From assembly GCA_025456205.1 (NCBI GenBank), contig JALOLA010000013.1, positions 1 to 36,660 of the forward strand: DNA of 36,660 nucleotides, written 5' to 3'. Shown here one piece after another: positions 23,001 through 29,984 of the stretch (position 1 is its first letter; every line of letters begins with the position of its first letter). The position numbers and the translations under genes are program-made. Origin of the DNA: Acidobacteriota bacterium. GTDB taxonomy: Bacteria; Acidobacteriota; Aminicenantia; UBA2199. The notes beneath the pieces are model-generated. The model saw only the letters and a program-made list of their open reading frames with translations, ran no database searches and was not told the origin of the DNA.

Positions 23001-24255
23001 CATCGCGGCAACCGAGCGGCGGGCAGGACGGATGGTTCACCAGCAGGCCGCGGGTTTCCCTGTTTTCCACCAGGAGTCGCCTTTTCAGCAGGGCAGCGAT
23101 ACAGGCATCCCCTTCAGGGAAGCGAGAGGGGTCGCGCCCATTCCCCGGGGCGTAAAGCAGGCGGGCCGACTCCCGGGGAACGGGGACGCCGATGGCGTGC
23201 AGGAGCTCCAGTAGTTCCCGTTCGCGATCGTCCAGCGCCGGCGAATCCTCGGGCGGGGCCGGCAGGTGCTTGCTCAGCAGGTTCGCGGGGTCCTCATTGA
23301 ATTCCAGGTCGCAGTCGCAGGCGGTCGCGTCGTCGAAGAGGACGGCGGTCAATCCCGAGATATCCCCAGACTCCAGCAGGAAGCGCAGCAAGCGGTCATC
23401 CTCCCTGCGCGCCAGGCGGTCGAGGAGGAGAACGGCCTTCTGGAAAACCGACTTCGTCAGGAAAAGCCGGAATTTCCTTGCCTGCGCGGCCAAGTCATCC
23501 TCCCCGGCGTCCTTTCCGCCTGCCAGGGCTGCGATGTGTGCGCTTAACGGCAGGTCTCTGAGGTCGATGTTCAGCAGCAGGGTCTCCGCGTCGTTCAGGT
23601 TATGGAACAGGTTGTCGCGGGCGACGGCTCCCTGCCAGGGGCGCTTGCTGTTGATCCTGATCTTGGCGTTGGCGCAAGATCTCAGGCTGCCCGGGGACCC
23701 GGAATGAAGCAGGTTGGAGGCGAAGTCCTCGCGGCGGCACAGGTAGGCCGCGTCCCCGGCGAGCGGCGGCGGGGCACTGCCCGCGAGGGCTCCCTGCGGT
23801 TCAGGCTCAGGCCGGCCGCGCCCCCGGCGCGGGCGCTCGAAAAGGGAGATGATGGCGGCGGCCGGAGGCAGCTCCTGGGGCTCCAGCCGCCACGCGAAGC
23901 GCAGCGTCCCCGTCGGCAGGAGCTGGAAGCGGGAAAAATCCACGAAATCCAGGTTCCATTCCCCGGCCGCCGCCAAAAAAGCCAGGGTTTGCCGCAGGGC
24001 GCCGGCCGTCGCTTTTTCCGGCAGCCGCGCCAGGTCGGCGGGCCGGCTGGGGATGAACGGCTGGGTCAGGACGCGGATGCGGAAATGATCCGGGGCCACG
24101 TCCGCGATGTTCTGCAGCAGGCTGGAGCGGAAGGCGAAGATGCCATGGAGGCGCTCCAGGTTTTCCGGGGTGCCGGGAATGGAGACGATCGTTAATTTCT
24201 CGTTCTGCCAGTGATCATGGGCCTGATCGCCCTGGATGTTGAATCGCTGCAGCAA
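20080..24255 (-). CDS. Large TPR-containing sigma-54-dependent transcriptional activator
   Basis: A 1391-aa protein. Residues 1-160 are unusual; a stretch 'FVDFSRFQLLPTGTLRFAW' looks like a decayed kinase C-lobe (inference). Residues about 200-350 may be a decayed STAND/AAA region with a Walker-B-like AVLLLDRLA but no P-loop. About 440-900 are TPR-like helices, followed by a region of unclear, possibly GAF-like, fold (about 900-1090). The sigma-54 AAA+ domain starts near 1098: Walker A GESGSGKE (1126-1133), Walker B LFLDE (1194-1198), and GAFSGA at 1173-1178 instead of the usual GAFTGA. A Fis-type helix-turn-helix covers about 1363-1391. The only start available is TTG 24255; the frame is open to 24324 but has no ATG or GTG, so the N-terminus is uncertain. 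The stop overlaps the permease start. Confidence 0.88.
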   Translation of the reverse strand: MLQRFNIQGDQAHDHWQNEKLTIVSIPGTPENLERLHGIFAFRSSLLQNIADVAPDHFRIRVLTQPFIPSRPADLARLPEKATAGALRQTLAFLAAAGEWNLDFVDFSRFQLLPTGTLRFAWRLEPQELPPAAAIISLFERPRRGRGRPEPEPQGALAGSAPPPLAGDAAYLCRREDFASNLLHSGSPGSLRSCANAKIRINSKRPWQGAVARDNLFHNLNDAETLLLNIDLRDLPLSAHIAALAGGKDAGEDDLAAQARKFRLFLTKSVFQKAVLLLDRLARREDDRLLRFLLESGDISGLTAVLFDDATACDCDLEFNEDPANLLSKHLPAPPEDSPALDDRERELLELLHAIGVPVPRESARLLYAPGNGRDPSRFPEGDACIAALLKRRLLVENRETRGLLVNHPSCPPLGCRDAGAALTQLAMKSEWAYARIAHLIAAGCPAALEDHLKKMAGESPGRVAPGPAADLLCRHLPLLPAGGRAPEYGIDILIHGNCLDQAAHLLAAIPDAAAPWARLKKAHLAMRRRDYPELRRLLAGMAPPARESRDEWLYLNFILNAKTSPRGKADAFAGKIRSAYYRNLALIQQSDRSIYNREFAKAKAQLAAALDYFSAGQRRREEIEARSQMAKLLREEGDFTRSESLYKTIFVQAEADRLALSSAGAAVDLGNLYAENDDDFQAECWYQKAAKLYAREKNRDGIMLVNANLVNVFLAKGDWPRADDLLRGLLAWDEEKKLLDSSAIDLLNWAGLETLRLHDEKALQLIERAEAIFRGSANSKGLSECAYRRGCLCGFKDKAPASGGPWFSADQEAVRSLFRLFAAAGDGREVEMARQLQAIGSRKTRFEALRLLLKKYRRNEWLERFKELALELSPRAKNYYFYEYWYMFFDLVAEGPPAGLRDEFLAMHDFFSANKREVSARLTRLRQRYEEGEQGLGLFADAHLVEQHRQWRLPVDFFNGFQRAISREAPVDWLLMSVHEKQRPLFHFASSDQFRDLGEEMLLDAAAAPQNQNHGLAEVQGKYHSPERLFYPFACTKLIRWPLAEDILACLVIGSRDGALFFQDFYNRHRELFGKFSLLFRNFLQNEYRIDEKLDFIVGASQAIREMKRRIAQVSKVDFSLLVSGESGSGKELVARAVHLLSARAGQPFISVNAAAIPDTLLEAELFGFRKGAFSGAGENRVGLLEAADRGTLFLDEIADLPLALQAKLLRALQEREIRRLGENKTVHVDVRLVSASNRDLGELIRKNLFREDLFYRLQDLVIRIPPLRERRDDIPLLIGHFLKKFGYPDQGADRLEAMADMFRGEEFPGNVRELESRIKNMITFNPELELPAGAAKASFSWKAARQEHEKDLLLKTLKEMNGQRNRTAEKLGISRMALFNLLKKYRISP

Positions 24256-24633
24256 TGTCTTGCCGTATTCCCGCTTGCGGGGCTCAGCAGGCGATGCAGG
24301 AACTCTCAGGCTGATCCATCGCGTTCACCAGTCCTTTCCACTCATGCCGATCGGAAATCGTGGCCCGCTTCGACCTTCTCGCCCGCTCCCTGGGTCTCTC
24401 TTGCCGTGGGCAGGCGCTGCGGGAGTTTCGCTTCAAGCTTGAACTATAGCGACGATGGAACCGCGAAGCAATAGAGGAAAATGTGATATTTTCTTGCCGC
24501 GCCGGAGGAGGCTGCCCCTGGAATCGCGACAGGGACATGCCGGGGCGGCCCCCCCATTGGATGATCGCGGAAAAACCGGCGGCCAGAAAGATGATGCCAG
24601 GTGAATGCGGCAGAAAATAGTGCCGTGCTTGGG
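24256..24633. other. 378-base intergenic region, no convincing gene
   Basis: It lies between the TPR gene (stop 24634) and the TTG start of the sigma-54 activator, both on the minus strand. A small minus-strand frame (24538-24284) has a basic, low-complexity composition with no motif or ribosome site, and I do not call it. A weak promoter may lie at 24443-24471. No clear T-tailed hairpin ends the upstream operon. Confidence 0.6.
24443..24471 (-). promoter_or_regulatory. Weak possible promoter of the sigma-54 activator operon
   Basis: Minus strand: TTGCTT (24471-24466, 3 of 6), 17 bases, TATAGT (24448-24443, 5 of 6). It would give a leader of roughly 180 bases. The -35 is poor, so this is tentative. 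Confidence 0.27.
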
Positions 24634-27468
24634 TTATTTGTCCTGCAGTTCCTGGAATACCGCCTTGATGTCGCGATAACCGGGGTCCTTCTTCAGGATC
24701 TCGAACGCCAGCTTCTTGGCGTAGAGGAAGTCCTCCTTCAGCCTGGCGGTCTGGACCATCTCGTACTTGACGGCGTTGTACTCGTCATCCTTGCGGTCCG
24801 GGGTGCTCAGGGCCCTTTCGAACCAGGCGATCGCCTCGTCCATCATGCCCTTCTCGCGGAAGCAGATTCCCAGCAGGCCGGCCGAGTCGAAGAATTTCAA
24901 GGGGTGCTTGGAGGAAATGAGGAACTCGTGGATGGCCTCCTCGATCAGCCCCATCTCCTTGTAGGCGATGCCCAGGTTGTAGCGCGTGTCGTAGTCTTCC
25001 TGGCCTATCTTCTCGTCGACGCCCTTCTTGAATTCCTTGAATATCTCCATCATGTTCTTTTCGATGGTGGAGGTCCGCTGCTTCTGGAGTTCCTCGACCC
25101 AGTGCTTGATGGCGACCAACTCCTGGGGGACCAGCTTTTCCAGCTCGAAGAAATCCTCCTCCTCGGGAAAGAGGCTCTCGCTCTTCAGGATGTCAACCTC
25201 GCTTTCGGCAAGGTCGCTCTCGTCGATGTCCCGGAAAGGCGACTCGCTGCCGGCCGGGGCTTCGTCCGTGGTGAAGATGTTGTCGATGTCCAGGAAATCG
25301 GCGCTGGAGCCCATATAGCTCGGGTCGGCGACCGCGCTTTGCTTGCTGCCGGAAGGCGCCTGGATGATCTGTTCCGGGTCGATCTCGACCAGGGGCACCG
25401 CTTCCTTGCTTTCCGGCTCCTCCATCTCGATTTCGAAATGGAAGTTGTCGATCTCGGCGAAATCGTTGGAAACGATCTTTTCGGCGGACGGGTTCAGCAG
25501 GCTGTCGAGCCTGATCTCGACCTTGGAATCCTCGAATTTCTGCAGCAGGTCGCTCTCCTGGGAGATCGAGGATTCGATCTCGATCTTTTCGGTCTCGCCG
25601 GGCTTGATGCGGATGGAATCGGTCTTGTCGGGCTGGCGGCCCTTGGCCTTGCGCACCCGGTCCAGGCGCGACTGCACTTCCCGGCTCTCGGGATATTCCT
25701 TCTGCAGCCGCTCCAGCGCCTTTTCGGCATTGCTGAAATAGCCCTCGCTGATGTAGAAATCCAGCTCCGCCAGGTGCGAGGACAGCCCCTTCTTGCTTTC
25801 GGCCTCGGTCTTCATTTGCAGGCTGTCTTCGCCCTTGAGCAGGAAGATGTCCTCTTCCTCTCCCCGCAGGCCCTCGATCTCCATCTCGCCCAGGCTGGGC
25901 TGCTGCAGCTCCTTGATCTGCTCGATCATCTCGGCGTGGTCGAAATCGATCTCGATGTTGGTCCGCTCGTGGCCGCTCAGGTCCAGGAGGCGCTCGTCGT
26001 TCGGCTTGAGCTTGGTCAGCTTGTCGAGCATCACCTTGTATTCGTCGTCGCGATTCTCCTTCTTGTAGATCTTGAGGAGCTCGATGCCCTCGCTGAGCAG
26101 CGCATCGATGTCGTTGCTCATCTGGAAGACGTCGAACAGCTTGTTGCGGATGTCGATGTTGCTGGGGAACGCGTTCTGGGCGGTTTTCAGGAGGTCGACC
26201 GCTTTCTTGAAGTTGTTGCTCTTGAGGGCCTGGTCGGCGTTGTTCAGCTGGAAGGCGATGAATTCCCGCTCCTGCTTGTTCTCCTCCTCCTCGGCCGCGG
26301 GCTCGCCGGTGAGGCGCCCCAGCATCTCCTGATAGGCGAAAGGGGCGTCCGAGAGCTCGACCAGCTCGTTCAGCACGGCGATCAATTCCGACCTCATGTT
26401 CTTCTGCTCGTAGATGGGCAGCAGCGACTCGTAGAGGGCGATCAGGCTGCTGGTCTTCTTGGTCGCCTTGAAGATGGCGGCCAGCTTGTTCAGGGCCGGC
26501 AGGTAGGAGTTGTTCGAGGTGATGATGAAGCGCAGCAGCGAGTTGGCCTCGTCGAACTTCTCCTTCTCGATGAAGCGGTCGATGGTGGGCAGGAACAGCT
26601 GGTAGGCCTTGTCGATCTCCTCGCGCTGCAGGTAGACCTTGCCGAGCTTCATGATCACTTCGGTCTCGTTGGAGTCGATCTCGGCGATGCGCTTGTAGAT
26701 CTGCTCGGCATCCTCGATGAGGTTGTTCTTGAAGTACAGCTCGCCGAGGATCTTCAGCAGGTTCAGGTGCTTGAATATCTCGTCGCCGAGGTTGCGCAGC
26801 ATCTGGATGGCCTTGCTGCTGTTGCCCTGGGTGACGTAGCAGGAGATCAGCTTCTCGAAGACCTTCAGATGCTTGACCTTGCCGTAGGTCTGCATCAGGA
26901 GCTCCTCGGTCTGGGGGAATTCCTTCTTCTTGATCAGGATGTCGCTGGCCGTGAGGTATTCGTTGACCGCCTCCTCCTTCATCCCCTCGCGCAGGTAGTT
27001 GTCCGCCAGCAGGATGCGCATCTTGATGTTGCCGCGGTCCAGTTCCAGGATCTTCTTGTAGATGCCCAAGGCCTTTTTCTGGTTGTTCTGCCGCTTGTAT
27101 TCCTCGGCCAGCTCCAGGTAGATCTGCTTGGCCTCGATGGTCAGGCCCTGCTTGGAGTAAAGGTCGGCCAGCTTGAAGGAGACCGATTCGTTCTGGGGGT
27201 CGAGGCGGGTGATCCGCTTGTACATGGCGATGGCCTTGGTGAAGAACCCTTCCTTCAGGTAAAAATCCGAGATCCACTCGAACTGCTTGAAGGCTTCGGG
27301 GAGCTTGTTCAGCTTGAGGAACAGGTCGCCGATGATCCGGCGCACCTCGAGGTCATCGGGCTTGGCGTCGATGATCTTCTGGTATTCCTTGATGGCGGCT
27401 TCGATCTTCCCCTGTTTGAACAGCTTGTCCGCCAGCTGGAGCGTCTTTAATCGGTTCTCAACAGCCAT
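24634..27468 (-). CDS. Large TPR-repeat scaffold protein
   Basis: A 944-aa soluble protein with no signal peptide or membrane segment. Residues 1-420 are regular TPR units (for example 'AIKEYQKIIDAKPDDLEVRR' and 'ALGIYKKILELDRGNIKM'). An acidic Glu/Lys-rich linker region with scattered repeats covers about 420-810, and a second TPR block runs from about 825 to the end ('NLGIAYKEMGLIEEAIHEF'). It is probably a scaffold for a protein complex; partners unknown. ATG 27468 lies 11 bases inside the end of rnhB, so it is coupled to rplS and rnhB. The Lys/Glu-rich helical style resembles the TPR part of the kinase at 12562-14907. Confidence 0.88.
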   Translation of the reverse strand: MAVENRLKTLQLADKLFKQGKIEAAIKEYQKIIDAKPDDLEVRRIIGDLFLKLNKLPEAFKQFEWISDFYLKEGFFTKAIAMYKRITRLDPQNESVSFKLADLYSKQGLTIEAKQIYLELAEEYKRQNNQKKALGIYKKILELDRGNIKMRILLADNYLREGMKEEAVNEYLTASDILIKKKEFPQTEELLMQTYGKVKHLKVFEKLISCYVTQGNSSKAIQMLRNLGDEIFKHLNLLKILGELYFKNNLIEDAEQIYKRIAEIDSNETEVIMKLGKVYLQREEIDKAYQLFLPTIDRFIEKEKFDEANSLLRFIITSNNSYLPALNKLAAIFKATKKTSSLIALYESLLPIYEQKNMRSELIAVLNELVELSDAPFAYQEMLGRLTGEPAAEEEENKQEREFIAFQLNNADQALKSNNFKKAVDLLKTAQNAFPSNIDIRNKLFDVFQMSNDIDALLSEGIELLKIYKKENRDDEYKVMLDKLTKLKPNDERLLDLSGHERTNIEIDFDHAEMIEQIKELQQPSLGEMEIEGLRGEEEDIFLLKGEDSLQMKTEAESKKGLSSHLAELDFYISEGYFSNAEKALERLQKEYPESREVQSRLDRVRKAKGRQPDKTDSIRIKPGETEKIEIESSISQESDLLQKFEDSKVEIRLDSLLNPSAEKIVSNDFAEIDNFHFEIEMEEPESKEAVPLVEIDPEQIIQAPSGSKQSAVADPSYMGSSADFLDIDNIFTTDEAPAGSESPFRDIDESDLAESEVDILKSESLFPEEEDFFELEKLVPQELVAIKHWVEELQKQRTSTIEKNMMEIFKEFKKGVDEKIGQEDYDTRYNLGIAYKEMGLIEEAIHEFLISSKHPLKFFDSAGLLGICFREKGMMDEAIAWFERALSTPDRKDDEYNAVKYEMVQTARLKEDFLYAKKLAFEILKKDPGYRDIKAVFQELQDK

Positions 27469-28057
27469 TTTTCAGTTTGAAACTTTTCCTGTGGAAAATT
27501 GTTTCCCCCTGCCATAATAGCACATTTTTGTGCTTTTGGGTAGGATAGCCCTTGTTGCGGGCCAGGTCGTAGGCGGGGAAAAAACGTGAAAATGTTTCCA
27601 GCAGGTGGTCGCGGAACACCTTGGCGATGATCGAGGCGGCGGCGATGGACAGGCTTTTTTCATCGCCCTTGACGACGGCCTGGCCCGCCACCGGCAAAAA
27701 ATCGGGCTCGATGGCGTCGACCAGCACATGGTCGGGCTTGAGCTGCAGGCGTTGGTAGGCCTGCAGCATGGCGCGTTTGGTCGCCTCGAGGATGTTGCAA
27801 CGGTCGATCTCGTCGTTCCAGCACCAGCCGATGGAATAGGCCCTGGCCTTTTCGTAGATGTCGAAGGCCAGTCGGCGGCGCCGCGCCGGCGAGAGCCTTT
27901 TCGAGTCGTCGTATTCGGGGTTGAGCCGCAACGGGTCCAGGATGACCGCCCCGGCGACCACCGGTCCGAACAGGCATCCCCGTCCCACCTCGTCCAGGCC
28001 GCAGATCAGGCGATCCTGTTCCCTGAGCAGCCCGGCCTCGATGGCAAAATCGGCCAT
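27458..28057 (-). CDS. rnhB: Ribonuclease HII
   Basis: A 199-aa enzyme of usual length that cuts RNA at ribonucleotides embedded in DNA. The DEDD active site is complete: Asp22-Glu23 (GLDEVGRG), Asp114 (LVDAIEPD) and Asp150 (KVFRDHLL). The GRG motif that recognises the ribonucleotide is at 25-27. A conserved ARNKGYPTQKH segment lies near the end. ATG 28057 shares one base with the TAA of rplS. The rplS-rnhB order is common in bacteria; the TPR gene attached behind it is not. Confidence 0.96.
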   Translation of the reverse strand: MADFAIEAGLLREQDRLICGLDEVGRGCLFGPVVAGAVILDPLRLNPEYDDSKRLSPARRRRLAFDIYEKARAYSIGWCWNDEIDRCNILEATKRAMLQAYQRLQLKPDHVLVDAIEPDFLPVAGQAVVKGDEKSLSIAAASIIAKVFRDHLLETFSRFFPAYDLARNKGYPTQKHKNVLLWQGETIFHRKSFKLKNGC

Positions 28058-28497
28058 TACCTGAGTTCTTTCAGGCGGGATGCTTTTCCTTTCAGCTTCC
28101 TCAGGTAGAACAGCTTGGCCCGTCTCACCTTGGTATGCTTTTTGACCTCGATCTTCTGCACCAGCTTGGAATTCAGCGGGAATATCCGCTCCACGGCGAT
28201 GCCGAACGAATTCTTGCGCACGGTGATGGTCTTGGAGATGCCTGAATTCTTGATGGCGATCACGGTGCCTTCGTAGGTCTGGATCCTTTCCTTGCCGGCC
28301 TCGATGACGCGGTAGAACACCTTCAGCTCGTCGCCCGGGCGGATGACCGGGATATCCCCGCGCGTTTCGGGCGTGGGGCCCTGCGGGGCTGCGGCACCGG
28401 CTTCCCGGGCCTGCTTATCTTCAGCGACAGCCGGCTTTTTCTTGTCTGCGGATTTCGCGGCCGGGCGCTCTTTGCTTTTTTTCTTTTCTTCTGTCAT
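28057..28497 (-). CDS. rplS: Ribosomal protein L19 with N-terminal extension
   Basis: A 146-aa protein. The L19 core runs from about residue 48 (IPVIRPGDELKVFYRV) to the end (FYLRKLKGKASRLKELR), with the conserved QTYEGTVIAIKNSGI and VERIFPLNS segments. L19 sits at the 30S-50S interface. Typical L19 is about 115 aa; here about 45 residues rich in Lys, Ala, Glu and Pro precede the core. ATG 28497 has a GGAGAG ribosome site at the right distance, and the first in-frame Met is this one, so the extension is probably real. First gene of the rplS-rnhB-TPR operon; the usual rpsP-rimM-trmD genes do not precede it. Confidence 0.95.
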   Translation of the reverse strand: MTEEKKKSKERPAAKSADKKKPAVAEDKQAREAGAAAPQGPTPETRGDIPVIRPGDELKVFYRVIEAGKERIQTYEGTVIAIKNSGISKTITVRKNSFGIAVERIFPLNSKLVQKIEVKKHTKVRRAKLFYLRKLKGKASRLKELR

Positions 28498-28536
28498 GTT
28501 TGCTCTCCTAAATGGCAGTGAGTTGAATGATTGACT

Positions 28537-28565
28537 ATTTTACTATTTTTTGGCCGATTTTACAA
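28537..28565 (-). promoter_or_regulatory. Promoter of the rplS-rnhB-TPR operon
   Basis: Minus strand: TTGTAA (28565-28560, 4 of 6), 17 bases, TAAAAT (28542-28537, 5 of 6). The leader of about 35 bases holds the GGAGAG ribosome site. It sits just after the terminator of the upstream porin gene. Confidence 0.55.
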
Positions 28566-28613
28566 TAAGGCTTGTCGCAGGCGGGAAAATTGCCGCGAAC
28601 GGAGAGAAAACAG

Positions 28614-28640
28614 GCGGGGGCGCCGGGACGGCGCCCCCGC
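28614..28640 (-). terminator. Strong intrinsic terminator of the FadL-type gene
   Basis: A perfect 11-bp stem: GCGGGGGCGCC at 28614-28624, loop GGGAC, and its complement at 28630-28640. It begins 21 bases after the minus-strand stop (28662) and is followed on that strand by the T-rich CTGTTTTCTC. Confidence 0.82.
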
Positions 28641-28661
28641 TATGTCAGAACGGTATGCCGG

Positions 28662-29921
28662 TCAGTTGAAGCGATAGGCGATGGTGATGCTGGGCACCAC
28701 GATGTTCATGTTGTGCTCGCCCGGCATCTTGGCCGTGGCCGACAGCGGCACGGTCTGCTTGGCGCCGCGGAGGATCTCCAGGGCGGCGTTGACGCTGAGC
28801 TTGGCGCCATTGTAGCCGGCGCCGAAGGTGTACATGTTGTAGGGGATTTGCGGCAGCAGGATGTTCATCGTTTCCAGCGGCGCGGGGGAGGGGTCTCTCA
28901 TGTAGCCCAGGCGGACCGCCCACTCCTTGTTGAGCATGTATTCGGCGCCGACGCGGAACTGGATGCAGTCCTCCCAGTCCAGCTCGAGGGTCTGGTTGAA
29001 GGCGGCCTTGTAGACCGGATGGCCCATGAGCTGGGTCCAGGCGGCATTGGAGAACTCGACGGGGATCTCGTCCAGCTTCTTCCAGTTGGTCCAGTTGACG
29101 TCAAAGGCCAGCCGCAGCTTGTCCATGGGCTTGAAGCTGACGCCTGCGCCCAGCCACATCGGCAGCGTCGTCTTGCGCGTGATCTCGCTCTCGACGCCGG
29201 CGCCGAGCAGGTTGGCGAAGCCCATCTTGGCGTCGCCCTTGAGGGTGACGCTGACCGGGAGCTTGTAGGAGAGGCCGAAGGCCAGCTTGTCGCTGGGCTT
29301 GAACTGCATGCCGAAGGTGGCGCCGAGGCCGGTGCCGGTCAGGCTCTCCTCGTACTGGCCCACGCCCGGGCGCTTGATGTCCATCAAGCCGACGTTCAGG
29401 TTGAGCGTGGCGCCGACCGCCACCTGGTCGCTGATCTTGTAGGCCACGAGCGGGGCGATGGTGACCACGCCGAGGAAGCTCTCCCACTCGTAGGCCTTGC
29501 CGCCGGAGAGGGCCTTCAACTCTTCGCCGTCCCAGGTGGCGCCGGTGCCCGAGGGGGTATAGATGCCGAGGCCGATGGTCAGCTTGTCCGACAGCGGCTT
29601 GACGAAGCCGAGCGCGCCGGCGGGATAGAGCTTGCTCTGGGTCTTGGCGTCGATGCCGTAGACGCCCAGGGCATAGGTGCCGCTGGGGAGCAGGTTGGTC
29701 TCGAACAGGGAGATCCAGGTGCCTTCGGCAAAGGCCGCGCCGGCCGGGTTGAAGTAGAAGAGGCTGACGTCGTTGGTCCAGGAGATCACGGCCCCGCCCA
29801 TGCCCATGGCACGTGAGCCCGAACCGTTGAGGTTCAGGCCGTTGGCCGGCAGGGAGATCCCGCAGAGAACGATCAGGGCGACGGACAGAACGAACCGTAC
29901 AGTGAATGCTCTTTGTTTCAT
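28662..29921 (-). CDS. OmpP1/FadL-family outer-membrane transport protein
   Basis: A 419-aa beta-barrel protein. A signal peptide covers about residues 1-29; the mature start is rich in the family signature (LNLNGSGSRAMGMGGA, then FYFNPAGAAF). Alternating hydrophobic beta-strands follow and the last residues are IAYRFN, close to the usual aromatic C-terminal barrel signal. Family members let long-chain fatty acids or aromatic hydrocarbons cross the outer membrane. ATG 29921 has a GGAGG ribosome site. It is a single-gene unit with its own promoter and strong terminator. The cargo cannot be read from sequence, though an acyl-CoA dehydrogenase is encoded elsewhere in the window. Confidence 0.93.
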   Translation of the reverse strand: MKQRAFTVRFVLSVALIVLCGISLPANGLNLNGSGSRAMGMGGAVISWTNDVSLFYFNPAGAAFAEGTWISLFETNLLPSGTYALGVYGIDAKTQSKLYPAGALGFVKPLSDKLTIGLGIYTPSGTGATWDGEELKALSGGKAYEWESFLGVVTIAPLVAYKISDQVAVGATLNLNVGLMDIKRPGVGQYEESLTGTGLGATFGMQFKPSDKLAFGLSYKLPVSVTLKGDAKMGFANLLGAGVESEITRKTTLPMWLGAGVSFKPMDKLRLAFDVNWTNWKKLDEIPVEFSNAAWTQLMGHPVYKAAFNQTLELDWEDCIQFRVGAEYMLNKEWAVRLGYMRDPSPAPLETMNILLPQIPYNMYTFGAGYNGAKLSVNAALEILRGAKQTVPLSATAKMPGEHNMNIVVPSITIAYRFN

Positions 29922-29951
29922 TTTTCCTCCAAGAAAATTAGTTTAAAAAAA

Positions 29952-29980
29952 ACAATAATATATTCTTTTGAAAAAGTCAA
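29952..29980 (-). promoter_or_regulatory. Possible promoter of the FadL-type gene
   Basis: Minus strand: TTGACT (29980-29975, 5 of 6), 17 bases, TATTGT (29957-29952, 4 of 6) in an AT-rich 63-base spacer. Other T/A hexamers in the same stretch make the exact -10 uncertain. Confidence 0.45.
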
Positions 29981-29984
29981 TCGC

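Noticed and set aside
24284-24538. A small 84-residue minus-strand frame in the 378-base gap
   Set aside because: No ribosome site, basic low-complexity composition, no motif. Most likely random.
24601-27450. A 949-residue plus-strand frame opposite the TPR scaffold
   Set aside because: Same mirror effect; the minus-strand TPR repeats and rnhB coupling fix the true strand.
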